Of a stretch of DNA of 64,000 nt, positions 1 to 8,548 are shown piece after piece (the first letter of the stretch is position 1; the number at the start of each line of letters is the position of its first letter). A program made the position numbers and the translations under genes. This stretch comes from Streptomyces hayashii. Lineage in GTDB: Bacteria > Actinomycetota > Actinomycetes > Streptomycetales > Streptomycetaceae. The stretch lies in assembly GCF_024539815.1 (NCBI RefSeq), contig NZ_JAHHIU010000002.1:1-64000 (forward strand), in the 5' to 3' direction. The notes under the pieces were generated by a model, which saw only the letters and a program-made list of their open reading frames with translations, did no database searches and had not been told where the DNA came from.

Positions 1-29
1 GGCTCAGGGCGTGACCGGGGGCGGGCCGG

Positions 30-1049
30 TCAGTCCCACCAGAAGGACCAGGCGTGCTCGCCGACGAGCTGCTCGGCGTAGGCCGTCAGGTCCCCCGCGC
101 CCTGAAGGACGTTGTCCGGGCAGAACGCGAAGTGCTCGGCGGCCACGGCCGTCGCCTGGGCGAGCGTGGCGGGCGGGGCGGCGACGGAGACCACGAGCAC
201 GTCGAAGCCGAGTCCCACGACCCGTATGCCGAAGCGGTCCTCCCAGGAGCGCAGCACCGCGCAGAGGCGGGCCGTGTCGCTCTCGTGGTTGGCCGGGCCC
301 GTCCAGCCGACGGCTGCGGGGATGTCCGCGCTGCGGCGCGCCGGGACCAGGGCGAGGTGGGGAGCGGTGAAGCAGGAACCGCCCTCGTCGGCCAGGGAGT
401 CGGCGACCTGGGCGGCGCGCGTGCCCGGATCGGAGGCGAGGGTGAGACCGTCGGCCGGGCCGGGCCACTCCTCGCCCTCGGCCGCGCACTCCTGCCAGTA
501 CTCGGCGAGCACGTCCTCGGCGTCGTGGTCGCCCGGGTAGGACATCGCGTCGGGCGACAACTCCCAGTCGCTCGGAGCGCCTTGGGCGCCGCCCAGGTCG
601 ACGAGCACGGGGAGGAGGCCCGCCCGCGCCGAAGAGCCCCCGAGAGCGGCCCAGTTGCCCGGTGCGGCCGACCGCTCCGCATGCCAGAGCAACGGCTCGT
701 GCCACGGTCCCCCGACCGTCGCGTCGATCAGCCGCCCGGGTGGGAGCCGCAGCCCGAGGGAACGCCCGCTCGGGTCGGACGCGAGTTTGGGCAGCGGGTT
801 GGGAAGAGTCGCCATGCCGGTGACTGTACGGGCAGGCACCGACAACGGGCCGTCGCCCGAAGGGGCGTCGGGACCGACGGCTTGGGCCGCGGCCTTGCGG
901 GCCCGCACGCGGTGCGTCAGCCAGATGCCCGCGCCGATCGCCGGAAGGATCACCGCGGCCGGGATGAGCACCCCGAGCACGCCGACGACCAGAAACCCCA
1001 ACAGGGCGTCGCCCGGCGACTCGTCCTGCACCCCGGCCCTCCTCGTCAT
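30..1049 (-). CDS. Membrane-anchored DUF4253 protein
   Basis: Function unknown. The C-terminal 260 or so residues (from MATLPNP onward) match the DUF4253 family that is common in Streptomyces. The first 78 residues add a hydrophobic stretch at about 14-46 followed by a basic HRVRARK stop-transfer, so this form would be a single-pass membrane protein. Codons of this N-terminal part have the same high third-position GC as the rest, which is why I keep the ATG at 1049, although its ribosome site is weak. The alternative is the internal ATG at 815, the usual family N terminus, which lies 7 nt behind a -10-like TACAGT and could be leaderless. It runs in the same direction as argS, downstream of a hairpin. 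Confidence 0.75.
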   Translation of the reverse strand: MTRRAGVQDESPGDALLGFLVVGVLGVLIPAAVILPAIGAGIWLTHRVRARKAAAQAVGPDAPSGDGPLSVPARTVTGMATLPNPLPKLASDPSGRSLGLRLPPGRLIDATVGGPWHEPLLWHAERSAAPGNWAALGGSSARAGLLPVLVDLGGAQGAPSDWELSPDAMSYPGDHDAEDVLAEYWQECAAEGEEWPGPADGLTLASDPGTRAAQVADSLADEGGSCFTAPHLALVPARRSADIPAAVGWTGPANHESDTARLCAVLRSWEDRFGIRVVGLGFDVLVVSVAAPPATLAQATAVAAEHFAFCPDNVLQGAGDLTAYAEQLVGEHAWSFWWD

Positions 1050-1154
1050 CGGTGTGCCCTGGGGGACGCGCGCCGGCGAGGAGTCGGTTCCGCGGTCCGC
1101 CCGCCTTCAAGGCAGTCGACGACCTCGGTCCGGAAGGGAGCAGGCCAGGAGCTG

Positions 1155-1189
1155 GGCCCGTCCTCTCCCGCGCGGGGAGAGAACGGGCC
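1155..1189 (-). terminator. argS terminator hairpin
   Basis: Inverted repeat GGCCCGT (1155-1161) / ACGGGCC (1183-1189) extended inward by CTCTCCC / GGGGAGAG around one mismatch. It lies about 20 nt past the argS stop on the minus strand. There is no U-tract, as usual for high-GC actinobacteria. Confidence 0.65.
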
Positions 1190-1207
1190 GCACGCGTCCT
1201 CGGGTGC

Positions 1208-2974
1208 TCAGAGCCGCTCGGGCGTCCTGATGCCCAGCAGCGCCATGCCCCGCTGGAGCGTCCTGGCCGTGAGGTCGACCAGGAGCAGCCGGTTCTCCAC
1301 GACCTCGGGCGCGTTGTCGGGCGACAGCACGTGGCACTGGTCGTAGAACGTCGTCAGGTGCGAGGCCAGCTGGTACAGGTAGGCCGCCAGCTTGTGCGGG
1401 GCGTACTCCGCCGCCGCCTCCGCCACCGTCTCGCCGAACTGGTCCAGGTGCAGGCCCAACGCCCGCTCCGCCGGGGCCAGTTCCAGCTCCGGGTGAGCGA
1501 CCGGACGGGCCTCGCCGGCCTTGCGCAGGATCGACTGGACACGCGCGTACGCGTACTGCAGGTACACGGACGTGTCGCCGTTCAGCGACACCATCTGGTC
1601 CAGGTCGAACTTGTAGTCCCGGACCGCGGACGTCGACAGGTCGGCGTACTTCACCGCGCCGATGCCCACGTACCTGCCGTTCTCCTCGATCTCCTGCTCG
1701 GACAGGCCGACCTTCTCCGCCTTGTCCCGGACCACGGCCGTCGCCCGGTCCACCGCCTCGTCGAGGAGGTCGACCAGCTTGACGGTCTCGCCCTCACGGG
1801 TCTTGAACGGCTTGCCGTCCTTGCCGAGGACCGTGCCGAAGGCGAGCTGGTGCGCCTTCACCCGGTCGTTCAGCCAGCCGGCCCGCCGCGCCGTCTCGAA
1901 GACCATCTTGAAGTGCAGCGACTGCCGGGCGTCGACGACGTAGAGGAGCGTGCTGGCCTTGAGGTCGAAGACACGGTCGCGGATCGCCGAGAGGTCCGTC
2001 GCCGCGTAGCCGTAGCCGCCGTCGGACTTCTGCACGATCAGCGGGACCGGGTTGCCGTCCGGGCCCTTGACGTCCTCGAAGAACACGCACAGCGCGCCCT
2101 CCGAGCGGACCGCCACGCCCGACTCCTCCAGCAGCCGGCAGGTCTCCGCCAGCATGTCGTTGTAACCCGACTCGCCGACGATGTCCGCGTCCCGGATCTC
2201 CATGTCCAGCTTCTCGAAGACGGAGAAGAAGTAGATCTTCGACTCGTCGACGAACTTCTGCCAGGTGGCGAGGGTGTGAGGTTCGCCCGCCTGGAGGTCG
2301 ACCACCCGGCGACGGGCCCGGGTCTTGAACTCCTCGTCCGCGTCGAACAGCTTGCGCGCGGACTTGTAGAGGCGGTCCAGGTTGGACATCGCCTCCTCAC
2401 CGCTGACCTGGGCGTCCCTGTGGTCCAGCTCGTGCGGGTGCTCGTCCAGGTACTGGATGAGCATGCCGAACTGGGTGCCCCAGTCGCCGATGTGGTGGCG
2501 ACGGACCACGCTCTCGCCGGTGAACTCCAGCATCCGCACCGTCGCGTCGCCGATGACCGCCGACCGCAGGTGGCCGACGTGCATCTCCTTCGCCACGTTC
2601 GGCTGGGCGTAGTCGATGACCGTCGTGCCCGGCTGCGGCGACCGGGGCACGCCCAGCCGCTCCGCGTCCGCGTACCGCGCCGCCAGGTTGTCGGTGATCG
2701 CCGCGTCGGTGACCGTGACGTTCAGGAAGCCGGGGCCCGAGACCTCGATCTCCTTGATCACGTCACCGGCCACCACGTTCGCCACGACCTGCGTCGCCAG
2801 CTCCCGCGGGTTCGCCTTCGCCTTCTTGGCCAGCGCGAGGATGCCGTTGGCCTGGAAGTCGGCCCGGTCGCTTCGTCGCAGCAGCGGGTCCGCGGAGGCC
2901 TCCGGCAGGGTGGCGGAGATCGCGGACGACAGGTGCTGCTCGACGGAGTGGCTGAGGGACGTGACCGAGGCCAT
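1208..2974 (-). CDS. argS: Arginyl-tRNA synthetase
   Basis: Class I aminoacyl-tRNA synthetase that charges tRNA-Arg in the cytoplasm; 588 aa, normal for the bacterial enzyme. An N-terminal ArgRS-specific domain (about 1-110) is followed by the Rossmann catalytic fold with the HIGH-type motif HVGH at 132-135. A KMSKS motif is degenerate, as is normal in ArgRS. The C-terminal part is the anticodon-binding (DALR-type) domain ending in the family-typical GIRTPERL. The ATG at 2974 matches the usual Streptomyces N terminus (MASV). Its GAGGAG lies 16 nt upstream, which is long, and an in-frame ATG at 3013 has no better support. Transcribed divergently from lysS. Confidence 0.97.
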   Translation of the reverse strand: MASVTSLSHSVEQHLSSAISATLPEASADPLLRRSDRADFQANGILALAKKAKANPRELATQVVANVVAGDVIKEIEVSGPGFLNVTVTDAAITDNLAARYADAERLGVPRSPQPGTTVIDYAQPNVAKEMHVGHLRSAVIGDATVRMLEFTGESVVRRHHIGDWGTQFGMLIQYLDEHPHELDHRDAQVSGEEAMSNLDRLYKSARKLFDADEEFKTRARRRVVDLQAGEPHTLATWQKFVDESKIYFFSVFEKLDMEIRDADIVGESGYNDMLAETCRLLEESGVAVRSEGALCVFFEDVKGPDGNPVPLIVQKSDGGYGYAATDLSAIRDRVFDLKASTLLYVVDARQSLHFKMVFETARRAGWLNDRVKAHQLAFGTVLGKDGKPFKTREGETVKLVDLLDEAVDRATAVVRDKAEKVGLSEQEIEENGRYVGIGAVKYADLSTSAVRDYKFDLDQMVSLNGDTSVYLQYAYARVQSILRKAGEARPVAHPELELAPAERALGLHLDQFGETVAEAAAEYAPHKLAAYLYQLASHLTTFYDQCHVLSPDNAPEVVENRLLLVDLTARTLQRGMALLGIRTPERL

Positions 2975-3113
2975 AGGAGTGGGTGCCGTTCTCCTCGTGG
3001 GTGGGATGGGCACAGCCAGTATCCCATGGGGGGTAAAGCGGTTTTCCCGGGCGCGGGGCCGTCTGGGACAATGGAGCGCACTTCAAACCCGGAACCCTTC
3101 AGAACAAGAGGAC
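2975..3113. promoter_or_regulatory. Divergent argS/lysS promoter region
   Basis: The 139-bp gap between two divergent tRNA synthetase genes must hold both promoters. On the minus strand a GATACT hexamer (near 3019-3024) is a plausible -10 for argS. On the plus strand GACAAT (3066-3071) is a plausible -10 for lysS. No T-box-like leader is recognisable. These boxes are only pattern matches. Confidence 0.4.
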
Positions 3114-4856
3114 GTGCCGATCGTGGGGCAGAGCACCGAGACCACCGACTGGGTCTCCCGTTTCGCGGACGAGGTCATCGAGGAGTCGGAGCGTCGGGCC
3201 CCCGGGAAACCGGTCGTCGTCGCGTCCGGGCTCTCCCCCTCCGGCCCCATCCACCTCGGCAACCTGCGCGAGGTCATGACCCCGCACCTCGTCGCCGACG
3301 AGATCCGCCGCCGCGGCCGCCAGGTCCGCCACCTGATCTCCTGGGACGACTACGACCGCTACCGCAAGGTGCCGCTCGGCATCGACGGCGTCGACGGCTC
3401 CTGGGCGGAGCACATCGGCAAGCCGCTGACGTCCGTGCCCGCCCCACGGGGGTCGGCGCACCCGAACTGGGCCGAGCACTTCAAGGCCGCGATGGTCGAG
3501 TCGCTGGCCGAGCTCGGCGTGGAGTTCGACGGCATCAGCCAGACCGCGCAGTACACCTCCGGCGTCTACCGCGAGCAGATCCTGCACGCCGTCCGGCACC
3601 GCGGCGACATCGACGCGATCCTCGACCAGTACCGCACCAAGAAGGCCCCGGCGAAGAAGCAGCAGCAGAAGCCGCTCGACGAGGCCGAGCTGGAGGCCGC
3701 CGAGGGCTCGGGCGCGGCCGCCGAGGACGACGGCTCGTCCGGCACCGCCGGCTACTTCCCGTACAAGCCCTACTGCGGCAACTGCGAGAAGGACCTCACC
3801 ACGGTCACCTCGTACGTCGACGACAGCACCGAGCTGTCCTACACCTGCACCGCGTGCGGTTTCGCCGAGACCGTGCGGCTGAACGAGTTCAACCGCGGCA
3901 AGCTGGTCTGGAAGGTCGACTGGCCCATGCGCTGGGCCTACGAGGGCGTCGTCTTCGAGCCGTCCGGCGTCGACCACTCGTCCCCCGGGTCCAGCTTCCA
4001 GGTCGGCGGACAGATCGTCGGCATCTTCGGCGGCGAGCAGCCCATCGGGCCGATGTACGCCTTCGTCGGCATCAGCGGCATGGCGAAGATGTCCTCCTCC
4101 AAGGGCGGGGTGCCCACCCCGGGCGACGCGCTGAAGATCATGGAGCCGCAGATCCTGCGCTGGCTCTACGCCCGCCGCCGCCCCAACCAGTCCTTCAAGA
4201 TCGCCTTCGACCAGGAGATCCAGCGGCTGTACGACGAGTGGGACAAGCTCGACGCCAAGGTCGGCGAGGGCTCGGCGCTCCCGGCCGACGTCGCCGCGCA
4301 CTCCCGCGCGGTGGGCACCGCCGGCGGTGAGCTGCCGCGCACGCCGCGGCCGCTGCCGTACCGCACCCTCGCCTCCGTCGCCGACATCACCGCCGGGGAG
4401 CAGCAGCAGGCGCTGCGGATCCTCAGCGAACTCGACCCCGGGAACCCGATCGCGGCGCTGGACGAGGCGCGGCCCCGGTACGACAAGGCCGAGGCCTGGA
4501 TCAACAACCACGTCCCCGCCGACCAGCGCACCATCGTGCGCGAGGAGCCGGACGCCGAACTGCTGAAGTCCCTCGACGAGGCCTCCCAGCAGTCCTTGCG
4601 GCTGCTGCTCGACGGACTCGCCGGCAACTGGTCGCTGGACGGGCTGACGCACCTGGTCTACGGCGTTCCGAAGGTGCAGGCCGGGTTCTCCGCGGACGCC
4701 ACGCCCAAGGAGCTGCCGCCGGAGATCAAGACCGCCCAGCGGACGTTCTTCGCGCTGCTCTACCACCTGCTCGTCGGCCGCGACACCGGCCCGCGTCTGC
4801 CCACGCTGCTGCTCGCGGTGGGGCAGGAGCGGGTGCGGGCCCTGCTCGGGGAGTAG
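3114..4856 (+). CDS. lysS: Class I lysyl-tRNA synthetase
   Basis: Charges tRNA-Lys. This is the archaeal-type class I enzyme (LysRS1), not the class II form, and it is known in Streptomyces. About 580 aa. HIGH-type motif HLGN at residues 47-50 and KMSSS at 325-329. Between them is an insertion rich in K, Q, A and E (about 180-215) and then two C-x2-C pairs (YCGNC, then TCTAC, about 220-247) that look like a zinc ribbon. Two GTG codons could start it. AAGAGGA (3106-3112) is only 1 nt from GTG 3114 but 10 nt from GTG 3123, so 3123 may be the real initiation codon; the proteins would differ by three residues. Confidence 0.95.
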   Translation: MPIVGQSTETTDWVSRFADEVIEESERRAPGKPVVVASGLSPSGPIHLGNLREVMTPHLVADEIRRRGRQVRHLISWDDYDRYRKVPLGIDGVDGSWAEHIGKPLTSVPAPRGSAHPNWAEHFKAAMVESLAELGVEFDGISQTAQYTSGVYREQILHAVRHRGDIDAILDQYRTKKAPAKKQQQKPLDEAELEAAEGSGAAAEDDGSSGTAGYFPYKPYCGNCEKDLTTVTSYVDDSTELSYTCTACGFAETVRLNEFNRGKLVWKVDWPMRWAYEGVVFEPSGVDHSSPGSSFQVGGQIVGIFGGEQPIGPMYAFVGISGMAKMSSSKGGVPTPGDALKIMEPQILRWLYARRRPNQSFKIAFDQEIQRLYDEWDKLDAKVGEGSALPADVAAHSRAVGTAGGELPRTPRPLPYRTLASVADITAGEQQQALRILSELDPGNPIAALDEARPRYDKAEAWINNHVPADQRTIVREEPDAELLKSLDEASQQSLRLLLDGLAGNWSLDGLTHLVYGVPKVQAGFSADATPKELPPEIKTAQRTFFALLYHLLVGRDTGPRLPTLLLAVGQERVRALLGE

Positions 4857-4867
4857 GCAGGACGCAC

Positions 4868-4912
4868 GCGAAGGGGCCCTCGCGCCGATCATCGGCGCGA
4901 GGGCCCCTTCGC
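4868..4912. terminator. Bidirectional terminator after lysS
   Basis: Perfect 22-bp inverted repeat, arms 4868-4889 and 4891-4912 around a single central base at 4890. It lies 12 nt past the lysS stop and 35 nt past the stop of the convergent DUF2637 gene, so it can terminate both. Confidence 0.9.
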
Positions 4913-4946
4913 GCGTTCCGGTCCGCCTCAGCGGGTCGCGGTCCGT

Positions 4947-6305
4947 CTAAGCGATGTGGTCGTCCTGCAGTTCCGCCGTGTGGCGGTTGGTGAAGCGGTT
5001 GACCATGCGGTCGGCCTCGCGCTGCGGGAGCATCACGCCGTACGTCGCCTCCACGTCGTTCCTGAGCTGGCCCGACGTGGGGTAGCTGCCGTCGATCGAC
5101 TTCTTGAAGACGAGGTAGTAGTCGTCCTCGGTCGGCTCCGGGCTGCCGCCGCCCTCGCCGAGCTCACGGCTGCGGCCAGGCACCACCGGGATGGGGAACG
5201 AACCGGTCTCCTCCGGAGACGGCTCCTGCGCCGGCGGTTCCTCCTGGTACTGGTCCGCGTACTGCTCGGCCCGCTGCTGCTCCTCGTACCACTGGGCGTA
5301 CTGCTCCGAGGGGTCGTAGGTGGGGTCGTAGCCGCCCTGGTACTGCACTTCGTGCGGCGACTGGAACCAGGGGTTCTGGTCGTCCTCCGGGGGCATGGGC
5401 GGCTGCCCGGCCTGCGGGACCTGCTGCCCCTGCGGCTGCTGAGCCGTCCCCACGCCCTGCCCCTGCTGCCCCTGCCGGCCCTGCTGCTGGGGCTCCGGCT
5501 GCCACTGCTGCGGCACGGGAGCCGCCGCCAGCTCCTGCAACTCCTGGTGAGGCGCGAGGGCCGCGCCCTGGGACCGGTCCTGCGCCTGGAGTGGCATGGG
5601 GGGCAGCAGGGCCGGTTCTATGCCCGCCGCCGCCAGACCCGCCGGGGCCGTCTCCGCCAGCGGGACGCCGTAACGGGCCAGCCGCAGCGGCATCAGCGAC
5701 TCCACCGGAGCCTTACGCCGCCACGCCCGGCCGAAGCGGGAACGCAGCCTCGCCTGGTAGACGAGACGTTCCTGCTCCAGCTTGATCACCTGGTCGTACG
5801 AGCGAAGTTCCCACAGTTTCATCCGGCGCCAGAGCAGGAACGTGGGCACCGGCGAGAGCAGCCAGCGCGTGATGCGCACGCCCTCCATGTGCTTGTCGGC
5901 CGTGATGTCGGCGATCCGGCCGATGGCGTGCCGGGCGGCCTCGACGGCCACCACGAACAGGATCGGGATCACCGCGTGCATGCCCGTGCCCAGCGGGTCC
6001 GGCCAGGCCGCCGCCCCGTTGAAGGCGATCGTCGCGGCCGTCAGCAGCCATGCCGTCTGCCGCAGCAGCGGGAAGGGGATGCGGATCCACGTCAGCAGCA
6101 GGTCCAGGGCCAGCAGGACGCAGATGCCCGCGTCGATGCCGATCGGGAACACATAGGAGAAGTTCCCGAAGCCCTTCTCGATGGCCAGCTCCCGGACGGC
6201 CGCGTACGAACCGGCGAAGCCGATGCCGGCGATGATCACGGCGCCGGTCACGACCACGCCGATGAGAACGCGGTGCATCCGGGTCAGCTGTATTGGCGCG
6301 GCCAC
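4947..6305 (-). CDS. DUF2637 membrane protein with Gln-rich tail
   Basis: About 452 aa. The N-terminal half has four hydrophobic segments (about residues 10-130) typical of DUF2637, a family that includes SpdB-like plasmid spread proteins and chromosomal relatives of unknown role. A basic cytoplasmic region follows (RRMKLWELRSYDQ and onward), then a low-complexity Q/P-rich linker (about 240-390) and a C-terminal segment whose content (SIDGSYPTSGQLRND, then READRMVNRF) suggests a small winged-helix-like domain. I chose the GTG at 6305 because AGGGGAGGGG lies about 8 nt upstream; an ATG at 6341 in frame lacks this. Convergent with lysS. It is a chromosomal house gene here, with no plasmid transfer genes nearby. 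Confidence 0.85.
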   Translation of the reverse strand: MAAPIQLTRMHRVLIGVVVTGAVIIAGIGFAGSYAAVRELAIEKGFGNFSYVFPIGIDAGICVLLALDLLLTWIRIPFPLLRQTAWLLTAATIAFNGAAAWPDPLGTGMHAVIPILFVVAVEAARHAIGRIADITADKHMEGVRITRWLLSPVPTFLLWRRMKLWELRSYDQVIKLEQERLVYQARLRSRFGRAWRRKAPVESLMPLRLARYGVPLAETAPAGLAAAGIEPALLPPMPLQAQDRSQGAALAPHQELQELAAAPVPQQWQPEPQQQGRQGQQGQGVGTAQQPQGQQVPQAGQPPMPPEDDQNPWFQSPHEVQYQGGYDPTYDPSEQYAQWYEEQQRAEQYADQYQEEPPAQEPSPEETGSFPIPVVPGRSRELGEGGGSPEPTEDDYYLVFKKSIDGSYPTSGQLRNDVEATYGVMLPQREADRMVNRFTNRHTAELQDDHIA

Positions 6306-6381
6306 CCGTACTCCCCTCCCCTTGCGTGTTCTTGCGCGCAACAGGGTGGCACATGTGTGCGGCGCACGCTTTGCCGGACCG

Positions 6382-7353
6382 TCAGCTCTTCGCGGACGCG
6401 GACGCCTTCGGAGCCGCCGCGGCGGCCTTGGACGCCGACGCCGACGGAGCCGCCGACGGGGAGGCCGACGTCGACGCGGAGGGCTTCGGCTTCCCCGTCG
6501 ACGAGGGAGACGCCGAGGGGGCCGGGCCGGAGCCCGAGTCCGAACTCCCGCCGCCGCCCGCGCCGTTGGCCGACCGCACCGCGGCCACCGCCTCCTTGGC
6601 CGCCTTCTCCGCGGCCGCCGTCAGAGCGTCCGCGGTGGGCGTTTTGTCGCCCGCCAGACCGGCGCCGTTGTAGTCCAGCGTGACGACGACGTTCTCCACC
6701 CGTGCCACGACCGTCTGCTGCTTGAAAGCGCCTTCCGCCTTCTTCAGGTCGTACCGGACCAGCGTCGCCTCGTCGCCCGTCCCCGCGGCCGGCGTCGCCC
6801 TGGTGTTCTTCGCGCCGGCCACCGCCTGCGCGTCCTTGACCTGCTTCGCGTAGTACGTCTTCGCCTGCGACTCGCCGTCGCCCGTGGTCGCGTCCGACTC
6901 GAAGCGCAGCAACGACACGTTCAGCCAGCGGAACTGCGAACCCTTCACGCCGTTGTTGGCCAGGCTCGACCACGAGCAGCTCGCCCGCTCGCCCGTGTCG
7001 CTGGACGTGCCCTCCTTGCCGGCGGCCGCACCCTTCGGCACCAGCTCGGTCAGCGTCTTCTTCGACACCACGGCACAGGCCTCCGGCAGCGACTTGTACG
7101 CCGCCGCCTGCACGGACGGCGCGGCGCTCGCCCCCGGGTCCGTGCCCGTGCCGCCGGTCGCGCCCGTGTTCTGCGCCGTGTCGCCGGAGCCGGAGTCCGA
7201 GCCGGAGTCCGAGGAGCAGCCCGCGGCGATCAGCATCACCGGGACGGCAACCGCCGCGGCGAGGAGGCGGTTCAGACCTCCGGCACGCCTCGCTCGCTCG
7301 TCACGCTGCTCACGCTGGTCAAACTGGCCGTCTCGCTGGGCTCGTCGCTGCAT
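6382..7353 (-). CDS. DUF3558 lipoprotein (copy 1)
   Basis: Predicted cell-surface lipoprotein of 323 aa. After a long charged N-terminal region (Q/R/D-rich, residues 1-28) comes a hydrophobic signal with lipobox LIAAGC, lipidated Cys46, then a Ser/Gly-rich spacer. The DUF3558 domain follows, with LPEACAVVSKKTLTEL and Cys in ASCSW. The C terminus (from about 255) is a low-complexity A/S/P/K tail. Start at ATG 7353 because GAAGGA lies 5 nt upstream; an ATG at 7368 is less well placed. The role of DUF3558 proteins is unknown. A paralogue lies directly upstream on the same strand. Confidence 0.85.
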   Translation of the reverse strand: MQRRAQRDGQFDQREQRDERARRAGGLNRLLAAAVAVPVMLIAAGCSSDSGSDSGSGDTAQNTGATGGTGTDPGASAAPSVQAAAYKSLPEACAVVSKKTLTELVPKGAAAGKEGTSSDTGERASCSWSSLANNGVKGSQFRWLNVSLLRFESDATTGDGESQAKTYYAKQVKDAQAVAGAKNTRATPAAGTGDEATLVRYDLKKAEGAFKQQTVVARVENVVVTLDYNGAGLAGDKTPTADALTAAAEKAAKEAVAAVRSANGAGGGGSSDSGSGPAPSASPSSTGKPKPSASTSASPSAAPSASASKAAAAAPKASASAKS

Positions 7354-7486
7354 GGTTCCTTCACTCATGACGCTCGTGGTTCCTGCGGTCGGATCGGGTC
7401 CGAGGAGCCACCGTACGCGGTGAAGAAGCTGTGCGGTTCCGCTTCGAGGCCTTCGCGGACCGGGCACGAACGAGGCCGAAGTGGCC

Positions 7487-8344
7487 TCAGGCGGACAGGG
7501 AGTCGACCAGCTGCGCGGCCAGTTTCCGGGCCTTGTCCTGCATTTCCTCACTGTCCGGCGTCACACCGACGGTCGCCGACTGCTCCTCGTACTCGATGGT
7601 CACGATGACGTTGGACGTGCGGAACGCCACAGTCACCGTCCGCTGCTTGGCCGTCGAGCCGGAATTGCCGAGCGCGTCGTCGACGAACGCCTCGTCACCC
7701 AGGTCGTCCAGCAGCCGGGGCTGCAGATCGGCCGGCGTCGCGGTGGACGAAGCCGAGGCCGAAGCCGAGCCGGAGACCAGAGGAGAGGAAGAAGCGGCGG
7801 GGGAGAGGGAGCTCGGCGCCGAGGCGGAGGGGCTCGCGCCGGTGGACGGGGTGGCGGACCCCGTCGCGGCTCCGGCCGTCGCCGACGCGGCCGGCGCGGG
7901 CAGGTCGGCCGCCGTCACCTTCCTGGCGAACAGCGCCTCGGCCTGGTTGTCGTCGCTCACCGCGTTGTCGTAGGAGACGACCCGCTCGAAGTCGATGAGG
8001 AGATGGTCGGTGGCGTCCGCGGACTCCACCTTCCAACGGCAGCCCACCTTGCGGTCGGTGTCGTAGGTCAGCGTCGCCTCGCCCGCGTAGGCCGTCTCGC
8101 GCTGTGTCGGGTCGGGGAGCTGCTTGACCCCGGGGAGGAGCGAGTCGAGCGTGGACCGGCTCACCACGCCGCACGCCTCCGGCAGCGTGGTGTACCGGCC
8201 GGGCTGCGCGGCGGCGGAGGCCGTGCCGGCCTCGCCCGGATTGGAGTCGTCCGTCGAACCGCCTTCGTCCGAACCGCCGGTGCAGCCGGCCAGCAGCGCG
8301 GCGAGGAGCGCCACGACGCCGGGTACGTACGCCTTCCGCTGCAC
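7487..8344 (-). CDS. DUF3558 lipoprotein (copy 2)
   Basis: Predicted lipoprotein of 285 aa: short signal with lipobox ALLAGC (Cys21), acidic Ser/Gly spacer, then the DUF3558 core (LPEACGVVSRSTLDSLLP, VGCRW). A Pro/Ala/Ser-rich insert at about 150-195 separates the last part. GTG start at 8344 with GAGAGGAG 8 nt upstream. It shares the LPEAC-VVS signature, paired cysteines and C-terminal DALT/DEEM-type helix with the neighbouring gene, so the two are ancient tandem paralogues (133 bp apart). Function unknown; other DUF3558 genes encode cell-envelope proteins. Confidence 0.85.
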   Translation of the reverse strand: MQRKAYVPGVVALLAALLAGCTGGSDEGGSTDDSNPGEAGTASAAAQPGRYTTLPEACGVVSRSTLDSLLPGVKQLPDPTQRETAYAGEATLTYDTDRKVGCRWKVESADATDHLLIDFERVVSYDNAVSDDNQAEALFARKVTAADLPAPAASATAGAATGSATPSTGASPSASAPSSLSPAASSSPLVSGSASASASSTATPADLQPRLLDDLGDEAFVDDALGNSGSTAKQRTVTVAFRTSNVIVTIEYEEQSATVGVTPDSEEMQDKARKLAAQLVDSLSA

Positions 8345-8548
8345 GGTCGGCTCCTCTCGACGGTTTCTTCAGGATCTTCGGGCCGGTGTCCGCGCTGGTT
8401 ATTCGCTTGCCGGACGGGGGCGGCCCCCGCAGACAATGTGTATCGCACGCGACACCGTGGATGCCGGTCCGTCGTCCCTTTTCGGCGACCTTGGCACCGG
8501 TTTTGCGGCTTGATACTTCTGTATTGGTTCCGGGGGAATGAGGACGTT

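Noticed and set aside
4947..6305. Plasmid transfer region because of the DUF2637/SpdB similarity
   Set aside because: No tra, rep or att features nearby; the gene sits between housekeeping genes in conserved context.
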